The translations under genes were made by a program, and so were the position numbers. A DNA stretch of 64,000 nt from Burkholderia sp. 8Y (lineage in GTDB: Bacteria > Pseudomonadota > Gammaproteobacteria > Burkholderiales > Burkholderiaceae). Position 1 is the first letter of the stretch, and every line of letters starts with the position of its first letter. The stretch is taken from the NCBI RefSeq assembly GCF_902506145.1, contig NZ_LR733519.1, forward strand, positions 1,356,158-1,420,157, given 5' to 3'. Positions 28,680 to 41,180 of the stretch are shown here, piece after piece. The notes below the pieces were generated by a model. The model was not told where the DNA came from. It saw nothing but the letters and a program-made list of their open reading frames with translations, and did not search any database.

Positions 28680-29828
28680 ATGAAAGCAGTTGTATATCGC
28701 GGCCCCCGCCAGGTCGCCATAGAAGATGTGCCTGATCCCAAGATAGAGCGCCCCACGGACGCCATCGTCAGAATAACCAGTACCAACATCTGCGGGTCGG
28801 ACCTGCATATGTACGAAGGTCGAACCGACTTCGAGCAAGGTCGAATTTTCGGTCACGAAAATCTGGGCGTGGTTGAGGAAGTAGGACCGGCGGTGGAGCG
28901 CATCAAGCGCGGAGACTGGGTGTGCCTGCCATTCAACGTGAGCTGCGGCCACTGCGTCAACTGCGAGCGCGGGCTCACGGCGTTTTGCCTGAGCGCGAAC
29001 CAGCCGGGAATCGCCGGGGGCGCTTTCGGCTTTGCGGACATGGGCCCTTGGCCGGGCGGACAGGCCGAGTACCTTCGTGTACCGTGGGCGGACTTCATGT
29101 CCTTGAAGCTGCCGCCGAACGCTGCGGAGAAACAGACGGACTACGTGATGTGCGCCGACATCTTCCCGACCGGTTGGCACGCGACAGAACTGGCCGGCAT
29201 GCGGCCCGGCGATGCAGTGGTGATCTATGGTTCGGGGCCGGTCGGTTTGATGGCCGCGCACTCGGCCATGATCAAGGGAGCGCGCAGCGTCATGGTGGTG
29301 GACTGCCATCCGGACCGGCTGAAGCTCGCCGAGTCGATCGGCGCCGTTGCGATCGATTATTCGAAGGAAGACCCCGTGCAGCGAGTCATGGACCTGACAC
29401 AGGGGATGGGCGCGGACGTCGGCTGCGAATGCGTTGGCTACCAGTGCCACGATCCGGCTCCGCAACGGCATGAGCATCCCAACCTGACGATGAACAATCT
29501 GGTGTCGTCGGTTAAGTTCACTGGCGGCATCGGAGTGGTCGGCGTCTTCGTGCCGGAAGACCCGGGCGCGCAGGACGAACTTGCAAAGAAAGGACAGATT
29601 GCATTCGACTGGGGCAAATGCTGGTTCAAAGGCCAGCACATCGCCACTGGGCAATGCAACGTCAAGGCGTACAACCGGCAATTGCGCAACCTCATCGACG
29701 CGGGCCGCGCGAAACCGTCGTTCATCGTTTCGCACGAGTTGAAACTGGATGACGCGCCCGACGCCTATCAACACTTCGACGTGCGCGAACACGGCTGGAC
29801 CAAGGTGGTGTTGCATCCCGGAGGCTAG
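28680..29828 (+). CDS. fdhA: Zinc alcohol dehydrogenase, glutathione-independent formaldehyde dehydrogenase
   Basis: Protein of 382 residues with TTAGGAGAG immediately upstream. Catalytic zinc ligands Cys38 (NICGSD) and His59-Glu60 (GHEN) and structural zinc cysteines 89, 92, 95 and 103 are all present. The Rossmann motif GSGPVGL follows near 184-190. The family-specific insertion around 240-300 (CEC, then CHDPAPQR) matches the tightly NAD-binding Pseudomonas putida-type formaldehyde dehydrogenase, which oxidises formaldehyde to formate. It could detoxify formaldehyde released by oxidative demethylation, but it stands alone with gene-poor flanks. Confidence 0.9.
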   Translation: MKAVVYRGPRQVAIEDVPDPKIERPTDAIVRITSTNICGSDLHMYEGRTDFEQGRIFGHENLGVVEEVGPAVERIKRGDWVCLPFNVSCGHCVNCERGLTAFCLSANQPGIAGGAFGFADMGPWPGGQAEYLRVPWADFMSLKLPPNAAEKQTDYVMCADIFPTGWHATELAGMRPGDAVVIYGSGPVGLMAAHSAMIKGARSVMVVDCHPDRLKLAESIGAVAIDYSKEDPVQRVMDLTQGMGADVGCECVGYQCHDPAPQRHEHPNLTMNNLVSSVKFTGGIGVVGVFVPEDPGAQDELAKKGQIAFDWGKCWFKGQHIATGQCNVKAYNRQLRNLIDAGRAKPSFIVSHELKLDDAPDAYQHFDVREHGWTKVVLHPGG

Positions 29829-29879
29829 TAAGTCCGAGTCGATCACTCATCGATGCCCCAAAGTAGGGACGCGAACCGG

Positions 29880-30917
29880 CTAGCTCAATCTGGGCGATGC
29901 AGCCCACGGTGCAGTTCCGCGTCTCCTGAGCCACGAGGGGCGAGCGCGAGTGTCGCAATGTATTCGCACGCCGAGTGCCCCCGAGACTTCACGCGGACCG
30001 GTGCAGCGGGAACACTGCCAAGCCGCGTCCTCGCGATGGAACGGGGCGGTGACCGGTGATTGCTCGTGCCGGCGTCGTTCGCGACCGCCTGCAGGCACCC
30101 GGCGCCTCTTGCCGCTAAGTTCACATCTACGGCCAGGACTCCCTAAGTCCTGACTTGCTGTCACCGGCCATGCTCGTCTTCGCCTACTGTTTCTTGATCG
30201 GCTCGCGCAACAGCTACTTATTCGCTTTCTCGGCCTCGCTCGGCTCCTCCCTCGCTTTGTAGCGCGGCGTGGCTGTGGCAGCAGAAAAAAGCCGACGCAC
30301 AGCAGTGCAATGGCCATGCCGATGCGTGGCGCCGCGATCACGACGGGAACCGCGACGATCTGGACCAGCGTCGCCATGCCGTAGCGGCGCGTCATCTGCT
30401 GGATGAAGTCGGGCGCGAGGCGTTCGTCCATCAGCCGGCGGCCCGGCATTGCATAGAACCACTTCCCCATCCAGGCGCAGGCGAGCAAGGCAAGACCGAC
30501 AACCAGTGTCACTGAGGCGACGGGCTCGAAGCCGGTGCCGAGGTGGAAGCACCAGATGCGGATTGGATAAGGAATGACGACAATCGCCGGCAGGAACAGC
30601 AGATTGATCACGCCGAACCAGTGATCACTCTTCGCATAAATGCGACCTGAATAACGGTGTTGAAGCCAGTAGGCCCCGATCACAACGTAACAGAGCACCA
30701 ACGCGAGATATTGGCGCCACTGCGCCGCCATAGCGTTTGCGAGGTCGCTGTAGCCATGCGTGCCCTCCGGAGATCCCGGGACTTTGATCTCGACGATCAG
30801 CAAGGTCAGCGCGATTGCGAAAACGGCGTCGCTGAACCCCTCGAAGCGGCCCAATCCGCGCTCGGCACCATGCGTCCCCCCGGCGGTAGGTTTGCTCCGC
30901 GTATTAAGTAGCATCAT
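29880..30917 (-). CDS. TMEM175/DUF1211-family membrane protein, probable C-terminal frameshift
   Basis: The start at 30917 is preferred because AAAGGAG lies just upstream. RFEGFSDAVFAIALTLL is the signature of bacterial TMEM175 potassium channels, and five to six membrane helices follow up to about residue 220. After LLPQPR the open frame continues about 115 residues in an Arg-rich tail without family resemblance, to 29880. In the alternative frame, translation would read RYKAREEPSEAEKANK and stop at 30214, a far more natural end. A one- or two-base indel near 30260-30270 is therefore likely, either a real mutation or a sequencing error. A potassium-channel function is inferred from family only. 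Confidence 0.7.
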   Translation of the reverse strand: MMLLNTRSKPTAGGTHGAERGLGRFEGFSDAVFAIALTLLIVEIKVPGSPEGTHGYSDLANAMAAQWRQYLALVLCYVVIGAYWLQHRYSGRIYAKSDHWFGVINLLFLPAIVVIPYPIRIWCFHLGTGFEPVASVTLVVGLALLACAWMGKWFYAMPGRRLMDERLAPDFIQQMTRRYGMATLVQIVAVPVVIAAPRIGMAIALLCVGFFLLPQPRRATKRGRSRARPRKRISSCCASRSRNSRRRRAWPVTASQDLGSPGRRCELSGKRRRVPAGGRERRRHEQSPVTAPFHREDAAWQCSRCTGPREVSGALGVRIHCDTRARPSWLRRRGTAPWAASPRLS

Positions 30918-31500
30918 GTGACTCCTTTCGCGCACCCGGAAGCCGTCCTTCTCGGCACAGCACGCAAATGTTCGTTGGACAATCAGAATGACATCCTGCC
31001 TTGGGAAAGCACCAAAGCTGCCCGCAAGTCAGTACGACCGCTTTCGGCCGGCTTTGTCGTTCCGTAGGCGGCGAGGAATTGCGCGGAGCGTTGAACACCG
31101 ATCCTTGCGTGTCCGATGAACCGAGGGGATGCAGAGCGACACGAAGTCACCGACAGTGCATTCAGACATCGCCAGCAAATACTCTTGGCCTGCGCAATGC
31201 CGAACGTCAGGCTAACCGTGGCCGATTCTCTGGAACGCTGATGGTCTGATTTTGCGGTTGTCCGGCCCAGTGCGCCAGTCATTCCCACCTGACCCGGATG
31301 CCTCGGACTTGCGGGTACTGGTCTCACCATCAAGCCATGGTGTCGATCATGACCAATCCAAGGGCACTTTCTGCTCCCCCGTTCCTCACCTGGGAATCGC
31401 TATTGCTCACTCACTCCAAAACGTAAGCAGCATGTCCGGGAACGCCGTACGCACTTCAGTACGCAAAACACAGGTCTATCGACCGCAAACGAAGACACAG
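30918..31500. other. Intergenic region between divergent TMEM175-like and flavoprotein genes
   Basis: About 580 bases without a supportable gene. It should hold the promoters for both flanking genes. The frame of the flavoprotein is open far upstream, but no ribosome binding site or family similarity supports those earlier starts. Confidence 0.45.
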
Positions 31501-32424
31501 ATGAACGATCCGACCGTCGATTGCATAATTGTCGGGGGCGGCCCCGCCGGCCTCACCGCTGCCCTCTATCTCGCACGATTCAGGCGCTCGACGATCGTGA
31601 TCGACGACGGTCACAGCAGAGCATCGTTGATACCCGTCGTGCGTAACCTTGCTGGCTTTGAGAGCGGCATCAATGGAAAAGCACTGCTTGCCAAGATGCG
31701 TCGCCAGATCGAATGTTACGACGTGCCAGTGCTCGAAGGCCGAGTCACAACGATAAGGCACATGGACGGCAGGTTTCTCGTCCAATACTGCAGCAATGGC
31801 GGCGGCTCGTCCCGCAGCCTGGTTGCATACCGTGCACTGCTCGCGTGTGGAATCCGCGACAAACTTCCGCCAATCGACGACGCCGTTGGACTGACTCAAC
31901 GAGGATTGCTTCGTTTCTGCGCGATATGCGACGGGTTCGAAGCGCAAGGCAAACGGATCGCAATGTTCGGTCCGGTCTCACGCGCGCTGTCGCATGCCTT
32001 GTTCTTCCGCACGTTCTGTCAGCAGGTGGCAGTCATCGCCCCCGATATCGATGCGCTGACGGAACAGGAGCGTGCCCTCGCGGCGGAGAACGCAGTCGAG
32101 TTGATCATGACCGAGGCGCTCCAGTTACCGAATTGCACTGAGGCGCCCGTGAGCGTCGAATGCCCGAATGGGCAACGACATTTATTCGATGCTATTTATC
32201 CGGTTCTTGGCTGCCACTCGCAAGCGGACCTGTTAAGTGGCTTCGATGTGCAGCGAGACAGCGACGGAATGATCGTGACCGGGAGGCATCAGCAGACGAG
32301 CGTAGACGGACTCTACGCTGCGGGCGATGCAGTGAACACGCTCAATCAGATCTGCGTCGCAGTGGGTGAAGCTGCGATGGCTTCGATGGCTATCCATCGA
32401 AGCCTGCCGGCTAATCCGCTTTAG
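31501..32424 (+). CDS. Thioredoxin-reductase-like FAD-dependent oxidoreductase
   Basis: Protein of 307 residues starting MNDPTVDCIIVGGGPAGLTA. The N-terminal FAD motif GGGPAG is followed by a redox-type CxxC (FCAICDGFE, about residue 138-146). The C-terminal FAD motif contains GLYAAGDAVN. This is the thioredoxin reductase fold. The NADPH motif between them is weak (IAMFGPVSRAL rather than GxGxxA), so cofactor use may differ. No thioredoxin gene is adjacent. Less GC-rich wording than its neighbours suggests this islet may be acquired DNA (impression, not computed). Confidence 0.82.
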   Translation: MNDPTVDCIIVGGGPAGLTAALYLARFRRSTIVIDDGHSRASLIPVVRNLAGFESGINGKALLAKMRRQIECYDVPVLEGRVTTIRHMDGRFLVQYCSNGGGSSRSLVAYRALLACGIRDKLPPIDDAVGLTQRGLLRFCAICDGFEAQGKRIAMFGPVSRALSHALFFRTFCQQVAVIAPDIDALTEQERALAAENAVELIMTEALQLPNCTEAPVSVECPNGQRHLFDAIYPVLGCHSQADLLSGFDVQRDSDGMIVTGRHQQTSVDGLYAAGDAVNTLNQICVAVGEAAMASMAIHRSLPANPL

Positions 32425-32506
32425 CGCAGGCGCGCCGAAACATCACATGTCATGTCGTAGATGACCGGTGAATGACACGGTGCGGCGCATTACAGCGCGT
32501 CGATGT

Positions 32507-32579
32507 CCGGTTGGGAGCGTCCGTTAATGGCCGATGAGGCGACTGCGCGCAACGCCGCCGAACGACCGGTTGGGAGCGT
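32507..32579. repeat. Pair of 14-base direct repeats
   Basis: CCGGTTGGGAGCGT occurs at 32507-32520 and again at 32566-32579, 59 bases apart, in the gap between the flavoprotein and the dihydropyrimidinase end. Function unknown; possibly a trace of a duplication. Confidence 0.5.
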
Positions 32580-32653
32580 TATTGCGCCTCTCGCTCAAAA
32601 GGCAATAGTCAATGATCCGCTCGTCCTCCGGCTCAGTGTCTCACATCGTGTGA

Positions 32654-32682
32654 AAGCCCCGCGCCGTGCGAACCCGGGGCTT
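32654..32682 (-). terminator. Terminator of the pyrimidine-degradation operon
   Basis: AAGCCCCG at 32654-32661 pairs with CGGGGCTT at 32675-32682, giving an 8-base-pair stem and 13-base loop, 16 bases beyond the dihydropyrimidinase stop. On the minus strand the stem is followed by a short T run. Confidence 0.6.
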
Positions 32683-32697
32683 CGCCACCGCACCCAA

Positions 32698-35669
<2,972 letters not shown>

Positions 35670-35759
35670 CGGATGCACTCCGCTTGAGGATGTTCGCCGC
35701 GCTATCGCCTCTGCGTGCGATGTGCGCGGCGGGGGTCAATGACGAGCGCTGCGTGTGAT

Positions 35760-37046
35760 TCAGGCCGCTTTTGCGGGCTCTTCGACGTTCTCGCGAGCCG
35801 GATTGTTCGGATGCGTGGTCCAGTTCGCGTATTCGCCTGCATCGACGCGTTCCATCGTGATGCACTGCTCGACGGGACAGACGTGCATGCACAGGTTGCA
35901 GCCGACACATTCCGTATCCACCACTTCGAAATGACGCTTGCCATCCTTCTCCTTCAGGATCGCCTGATGCGACGTGTCCTCGCATGCGATATGACACAGT
36001 CCGCACTTGATGCACTTGTCCTGATCGATTCGCGCCTTGATGTCGTACTTGAGATTCAGGTGCTTCCAGTCGGTGACGTTCTGCACGGCGCGGCCGCGAA
36101 TGTCGTCGAGGCTCGCGTAGCCCTTCTCGTCCATCCAGTTCGAGAGGCCATCGGCCAGATCAGTGACGATGCGAAAGCCATAGTGCATCGCCGCCGTGCA
36201 CACCTGCACACTGCCTGCGCCGAGCACCATGAACTCGGCCGCATCGCGCCACGACGAGATGCCGCCGATGCCTGAGATCGGCAAATCGGGAGTCTCAGGA
36301 TCGCGCGCTATTTCCGCGACCATGTTGAGCGCAATCGGCTTGACCGCCGGTCCGCAATAGCCGCCGTGCGTGCCCTTGCCGTCGACGGTCGGCATCGGGG
36401 CCATGTGGTCGAGATCGACGGCGACGATCGAGTTGATCGTGTTGATGAGCGACACACCGTCCGCGCCGCCCTTGAACGCAGCGCGCGAGCCCATGCGAAT
36501 GTCGCTGATGTTGGGCGTGAGCTTGACGAGGCACGGCAGCCTGGTGCCTTCCTTGACCCAGCGCGTCACCATCTCCACGTACTCGGGAACCTGCCCCACG
36601 GCCGCCCCCATGCCGCGTTCGCTCATGCCATGCGGGCAGCCGAAGTTGAGCTCGACTGCGTCCGCGCCCGTGTCCTCCACTTGCGTCAGGATCCACTTCC
36701 AGTCTTTTTCGTTGCATGGAACCATCAATGAAACGATCAATGCGCGATCAGGCCAGTCACGCTTCACTTGCCGGATCTCGCGCAGGTTCACGTCGAGCGG
36801 CCGATCGGTGATCAGCTCGATGTTGTTGAGCCCCGCGATGCGTTGCCCGTTCCACTGCACCGCGCCGTATCGCGAACTCACGTTCACGACATGCGGATCG
36901 AGCCCGAGCGTCTTCCACACGACGCCGCCCCAGCCCGCCTCGAACGCGCGGTTGACGTTGTAGGCTTTGTCGGTAGGCGGCGCCGAAGCGAGCCAGAAAG
37001 GATTCGGCGACGAGATGCCGGCGATGTTGCAGCGAAGATCGGCCAT
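35760..37046 (-). CDS. preA: NAD-dependent dihydropyrimidine dehydrogenase subunit PreA
   Basis: Protein of 428 residues starting MADLRCNIAGISSPNPFWL at 37046; a longer N-terminal reading overlaps the PreT gene and is not used. The dihydroorotate dehydrogenase-like FMN barrel covers about 1-320 (NFGCPHGMSERGMGAAVG, then GIGGISSW). Two 4Fe-4S motifs follow: CIKCGLCHIAC, and CVGCNLCMHVC with a further proline-flanked Cys. With PreT it reduces uracil and thymine to dihydropyrimidines using NADH. Separated from preT by 20 bases. Confidence 0.95.
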   Translation of the reverse strand: MADLRCNIAGISSPNPFWLASAPPTDKAYNVNRAFEAGWGGVVWKTLGLDPHVVNVSSRYGAVQWNGQRIAGLNNIELITDRPLDVNLREIRQVKRDWPDRALIVSLMVPCNEKDWKWILTQVEDTGADAVELNFGCPHGMSERGMGAAVGQVPEYVEMVTRWVKEGTRLPCLVKLTPNISDIRMGSRAAFKGGADGVSLINTINSIVAVDLDHMAPMPTVDGKGTHGGYCGPAVKPIALNMVAEIARDPETPDLPISGIGGISSWRDAAEFMVLGAGSVQVCTAAMHYGFRIVTDLADGLSNWMDEKGYASLDDIRGRAVQNVTDWKHLNLKYDIKARIDQDKCIKCGLCHIACEDTSHQAILKEKDGKRHFEVVDTECVGCNLCMHVCPVEQCITMERVDAGEYANWTTHPNNPARENVEEPAKAA

Positions 37047-37066
37047 GTTCGTGTCTCCTCTTCGAA

Positions 37067-38401
37067 TCAGGCGGCTTTGATTGCAGTCAGCTCGAACGAC
37101 GCGTCGATGGACGCCGCCGCGAGCTTGCCGTCCTGCACGGCCTGCACGGTGAGATCGAGCCCTTCGTGAGTGGCGCAATCGCCGCCGGCCCACACTTTTG
37201 CGAGCGTCGTCTGACGGTTCTCGTCGGTCACGATGCGTCCGCCGTCGAGCGTCAGCAGTTCGTGCCCGATGCCGACCGGCACGAGCGTCTGACCGATCGC
37301 CTTCAGGACCATGTCGGCCTCGATCACTAAGCGCTCGGCGTCACATTGGAATTCGACGCCTGTCACCTGACCGTTCTCGCCGATCAGACGCACCGGCTGC
37401 GCATGGGTGACGATGTGAACGCCATTGGTCTGCGCAAACTCGCGCTCGGCCCATGTCGCGCTCATGTTTTCGACGCCGCGCCGGTAGGCCATCGTCACAT
37501 TCGTCGCCCCGAGCTTGCGGCTTTGCACGCACGCATCGACCGCCGTGTTGCCGCCGCCGACCACGACCACCCGACGGCCGACCGGCACGCTCGCGAGGTC
37601 ATCGGCCTGACGCACCTGTTCGATGAAATCCACCGCGTTCAGCACGCCGTTCAGCGACTCGCCTTCGAGCGCGAGCTCGCGCACGCCTGCGAGTCCTAGC
37701 GCGATAAACACCGCGTCATATTGCGTGCGCAGCTCGTCGAGCGTGAAGTCGCGTCCGAGCGCCTGGCTCGTCCGGATCTCGATGCCGCCTATGGAATGAA
37801 GCCATTCGATCTCGCGCTGCGCGTAGTCCTCGACCGTCTTGTAGGCCGCGATGCCGAACTCGTTGAGACCACCGGGCTTGTTGCGTGCATCGAAGATCAC
37901 GGCGCGATGTCCCGAAAGCGCCAGTCGATAGGCGCACGCGAGCCCCGCCGGTCCCGCGCCGATAATCGCAATGCGCCTTCCGGTTTCCGGCGCGCGGCTG
38001 AACAACGCGACGTCTTTCGACATCGCCCAGTCGGTCGCGTGACGTTGCAACGCGCCGATCTGCACGGGCTCGTCGCCCGGATGATTGCGCACGCAGCTTC
38101 CTTCGCAGAGGATCTCGGTCGGACACACGCGCGCGCACATGCCGCCGAGCGGATTGGCCGAGAGAATGTCGGACGCCGCGCCCTTGAGATTCCCGTTGCG
38201 GATCTTGCGGATAAAGCCCGGTATGTCGATGCTGGTCGGGCAAGCCTGCACGCATGGCGCGTCGTAGCAGTAGTGGCAGCGGCTCGCGGCGGTGGCCGCA
38301 GCGGTCGCGTCCAGCAGCGGCGCGACGTCCGAGAATTCGCACGCGAGACGGTCGTGCGTCTGTCGATGGCTCGCGATATCGCCGATGGTCTTCATGGTCA
38401 T
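37067..38401 (-). CDS. preT: NAD-dependent dihydropyrimidine dehydrogenase subunit PreT
   Basis: Protein of 444 residues. An N-terminal cysteine-rich domain (CHYCYDAPCVQACP, then CARVCPTEILCEGSC) binds two 4Fe-4S clusters as in the GltD family. FAD motif GAGPAGLACAY and NAD motif GGGNTAVDAC follow. It passes electrons from NADH to PreA. The second Met (38395) is an alternative start. It is followed by preA and preceded, across 84 bases, by the beta-ureidopropionase gene on the same strand. Confidence 0.94.
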   Translation of the reverse strand: MTMKTIGDIASHRQTHDRLACEFSDVAPLLDATAAATAASRCHYCYDAPCVQACPTSIDIPGFIRKIRNGNLKGAASDILSANPLGGMCARVCPTEILCEGSCVRNHPGDEPVQIGALQRHATDWAMSKDVALFSRAPETGRRIAIIGAGPAGLACAYRLALSGHRAVIFDARNKPGGLNEFGIAAYKTVEDYAQREIEWLHSIGGIEIRTSQALGRDFTLDELRTQYDAVFIALGLAGVRELALEGESLNGVLNAVDFIEQVRQADDLASVPVGRRVVVVGGGNTAVDACVQSRKLGATNVTMAYRRGVENMSATWAEREFAQTNGVHIVTHAQPVRLIGENGQVTGVEFQCDAERLVIEADMVLKAIGQTLVPVGIGHELLTLDGGRIVTDENRQTTLAKVWAGGDCATHEGLDLTVQAVQDGKLAAASIDASFELTAIKAA

Positions 38402-38485
38402 GCGCGTTCCTTGTCGAAGGCGTGACGGTGCCTTCCGTCCGCAGAGCAGCGGACGGCCGAAGTGATGAATGAAAAACGGCGCGGC

Positions 38486-39766
38486 TCAGGGAGCCGGTTC
38501 GGATGCGCGTTCGAGCATCGCGTGCAGCAACACGTTCGCGCCTGCTTCGATCCACTCCTGCGTGGCGTCTTCGATTTCGTTATGGCTGATGCCGTCGACG
38601 CACGGCACGAACACCATCGATGTAGGCGCGACCTGCGCGAGATAGCACGCATCATGGCCCGCGCCCGAGACCATATCGCGGTGCGAGTAGCCGAAGCGTT
38701 GCGCTGCCGCGCGCACCGATGCGACGCAGGCCGTATCGAACTTGACAGGTTCGTAATAGAAGATCTGTTCGAGCTCGGTTTGCAAGCCGATCTCGCCCGC
38801 AATGCGCTCGACGCCTTCGCGCAAGGCGGCATCCATGCGCGCGAGCACGGCATCGTCCGGATGACGGAAATCGACGGTGAAAAACACGCGGCCGGGAATC
38901 ACGTTGCGCGAGTTCGGATGCACCTGCATCATGCCGACCGTCGCGCACGCGAGCGGCGCATGGTCGAGGCCGATGCGGTTGACGAGATCGACCACGCGCG
39001 AGGCGCCGAGCAGCGCGTCCTTGCGGCGCGGCATCGGCGTGGGGCCAGCGTGCGCTTCCTGTCCCGTCAGCGTGATCTCGTACCAGCGCTGGCCTTGCGC
39101 ATCGGTGACGACGCCAATCGTCTTCTCTTCGGCTTCGAGAATCGGCCCTTGTTCGATATGCAGTTCGAACGCCGCATGCAGCTTGCGACCGCCGCACGGA
39201 ACATCGCCCGCATAGCCGATACGCTGGAGCTCCTCGCCGATGGTCTTGCCGTTGACATCCTTGCGCGAAAGCCCGTAATCCAGCGAGAAAACGCCCGCGA
39301 ACACGCCAGATGCGACCATCGCGGGTGCGAAGCGCGAGCCTTCTTCGTTCGTCCAGATGACGACTTCAATTGGATGTTCCGTTTCGATGCCGCGATCGTT
39401 CAGCGTGCGGATCACCTCCAGCCCGCCGAGCACGCCGTAGATGCCGTCGAAACGACCGCCCGTGGGCTGAGAGTCGGCATGCGAGCCGGTCACGACCGGC
39501 AATGCATCGAGATTGCGGCCCGCCCGTCGCATGAACACGTTGCCCATCTGATCGACGTGAACGGTGCAGCCCTCCGCCTTCGCCCAACTGACGATGAGAT
39601 CGCGGCCTTCGCGATCGAGATCGGTGAGCGCGAGCCGGCAGACGCCGCCCTTCGGCGTCGCGCCGATCTTGGCCATCGTCATCAGGCTCTCCCACAACCG
39701 CGCGCCGTTGACGCGGATGGATGTATCGAGACCGGCCTCTGTGACTGCATCCGTTAGGACGTTCAT
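38486..39766 (-). CDS. Zn-dependent N-carbamoyl-beta-alanine hydrolase (beta-ureidopropionase, M20 family)
   Basis: Protein of 426 residues starting MNVLTDAVTEAGLD at 39766. Metal ligands of the M20/amidase-hydantoinase fold are visible: His96 (TGSHADSQPTGG), Asp107 (GRFDGIYG) and the Glu141-Glu142 pair (TNEEGSRFAP). It hydrolyses N-carbamoyl-beta-alanine or N-carbamoyl-beta-aminoisobutyrate to the beta-amino acid, CO2 and ammonia, the third step of the pathway. Allantoate amidohydrolases share the fold, but the neighbours settle the role. First gene of the operon, divergent from the TetR regulator. Confidence 0.9.
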   Translation of the reverse strand: MNVLTDAVTEAGLDTSIRVNGARLWESLMTMAKIGATPKGGVCRLALTDLDREGRDLIVSWAKAEGCTVHVDQMGNVFMRRAGRNLDALPVVTGSHADSQPTGGRFDGIYGVLGGLEVIRTLNDRGIETEHPIEVVIWTNEEGSRFAPAMVASGVFAGVFSLDYGLSRKDVNGKTIGEELQRIGYAGDVPCGGRKLHAAFELHIEQGPILEAEEKTIGVVTDAQGQRWYEITLTGQEAHAGPTPMPRRKDALLGASRVVDLVNRIGLDHAPLACATVGMMQVHPNSRNVIPGRVFFTVDFRHPDDAVLARMDAALREGVERIAGEIGLQTELEQIFYYEPVKFDTACVASVRAAAQRFGYSHRDMVSGAGHDACYLAQVAPTSMVFVPCVDGISHNEIEDATQEWIEAGANVLLHAMLERASEPAP

Positions 39767-39928
39767 GCGCCTCGCTCCTGACGATGTGACTTCGTGTGTG
39801 AGTGACCTCGGCTCGTGCGTGCCGGTGCGCTTGCAGTCCGTTCGAGCGCCCGTGCAGTGCACGTCTCTTCGCCCTGCGATGAATGATGCAAAGAGCGCGC
39901 TTTCCGGTGACCGGTGCGCGATTCAAAT

Positions 39929-39946
39929 CCTGTCCGGTTGGACAGG
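39929..39946. promoter_or_regulatory. Candidate RutR-like operator
   Basis: CCTGTCC-GGTT-GGACAGG is a perfect inverted repeat with 7-base arms and a 4-base centre. It lies midway in the gap between the divergent beta-ureidopropionase and TetR genes. Its size and position suit a dimeric TetR-type repressor controlling both directions. Inference; the binding partner is not known. Confidence 0.5.
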
Positions 39947-40143
39947 TTTTAGCCGATTAAAATAAGCAAATCAATGTATTTCGTGTGCGGGCAAACACGG
40001 AGCGGAAGAAGCGACAACCATGCCATCGCGTTCGCAGCATCCCTGCGTTCGGGTTTTGCCGATGCTTTCGTCGCGATGCAGCGCGGCGTGCGCCAACGGC
40101 GCGATTCAGGCACGATGCACGACAGACGGCAAAGAGCGCGACG

Positions 40144-40857
40144 ATGAGACACGACGAAGCCACGAACAGCATCACCGGAAACGAAGACGCGCCGCCGCCC
40201 TTGCGGCGACGCCGCGCGCAGATTCGCGAAAGCAACGAAGTGCATCTGCTTGCCTGTGCGGAGGCGGTGTTTGCCGAGAAGGGATTAGAAGGCGCGAGCA
40301 CGGCGATGATCGCGGAGCGCGCCGGCTTGCCGAAGGCCAATCTGCATTACTACTTCCCGACGAAGCTCGCGCTCTATCGCCGCGTGCTGGAAGGCATATT
40401 CGAGGACTGGCATCGGGCGGCGGATACGTTCGAGTGCAGCGATGACCCGGTGGAAGCGATCGGCGGTTATGTGCGCGCAAAAATGGAGTTGTCGAGAAGA
40501 CGGCCGCTCGGCTCGAAGGTGTGGGCGAGCGAGATCATTCACGGCGCGCACCACATGCAGGACATCCTTAGCGAGCGCGTGAAGCCGTGGCTGGATACGC
40601 GTGTGACGGTCATCGAAAGCTGGATTGCACGCGGGCTGCTCGCGCCGGTCGAGGCCGACACGTTCATGTTCATGATATGGGCGGTCACACAGCATTACGC
40701 CGACTTCGATGCGCAGATTCGCGCGCTCAAGGGCAAGCGCGCGCTCACGCAAAAGGCGTTCGACGAACAAACGGAAGAAGTCGTGCGACTCGTGATTCGC
40801 GCCTGCGGGGCAGTGTCGCCGCGCGCCGTGAAAGCATCGCGAGCAGCGCGCGCGTAA
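40144..40857 (+). CDS. TetR-family regulator, RutR-like
   Basis: Protein of 237 residues starting MRHDEATNSI at 40144; 53 upstream codons are open but lack support. The N-terminal helix-turn-helix (about 30-80) includes GASTAMIAERAGLPKANLHYYF. The C-terminal half (about 100-225, with KVWASEIIHGAHHM and a WAVTQHYADF segment) matches the RutR ligand-binding domain. RutR senses uracil or thymine in E. coli. Divergence from the pyrimidine operon makes it the probable local regulator. Confidence 0.88.
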   Translation: MRHDEATNSITGNEDAPPPLRRRRAQIRESNEVHLLACAEAVFAEKGLEGASTAMIAERAGLPKANLHYYFPTKLALYRRVLEGIFEDWHRAADTFECSDDPVEAIGGYVRAKMELSRRRPLGSKVWASEIIHGAHHMQDILSERVKPWLDTRVTVIESWIARGLLAPVEADTFMFMIWAVTQHYADFDAQIRALKGKRALTQKAFDEQTEEVVRLVIRACGAVSPRAVKASRAARA

Positions 40858-41180
40858 GGTGCCGCAATCTCGATCGCCATGTCGAGGGGTTCGCCGCTCG
40901 GCTCGGGGGGGGGCGGTTGACTTGTCTCTAGATTGATGTTGCCGACTCGCTGGCCCGACCGGCAGAGCCGTTGAGGTCGGGCGGCGCCTTAATCATCGCA
41001 ATGCCGCAAATCATGGTGTGCAGCCAGAGCGCCGCAGCCTCGACCTGCTTTTTCCAAAAAGAGCGGCATCACGGCGGAGTGACTTGAGCGACGTCCGCGT
41101 GAATCGTCACTGGCACTCGCGCGACAAAAGCGGCCGACAACAGCTTTGCGTGCGGCGGATGTCCGCGAGCCCGCGCGTCT
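40858..41180. other. Intergenic stretch, nothing recognised
   Basis: About 320 bases between the ends of two convergent genes. A run of eight or more G near 40905 is the only notable feature. No terminator or gene is supported. Confidence 0.4.

Noticed and set aside
40905..40917. Run of G residues as a possible functional element
   Set aside because: A simple homopolymer tract between gene ends; nothing ties it to a gene or structure.
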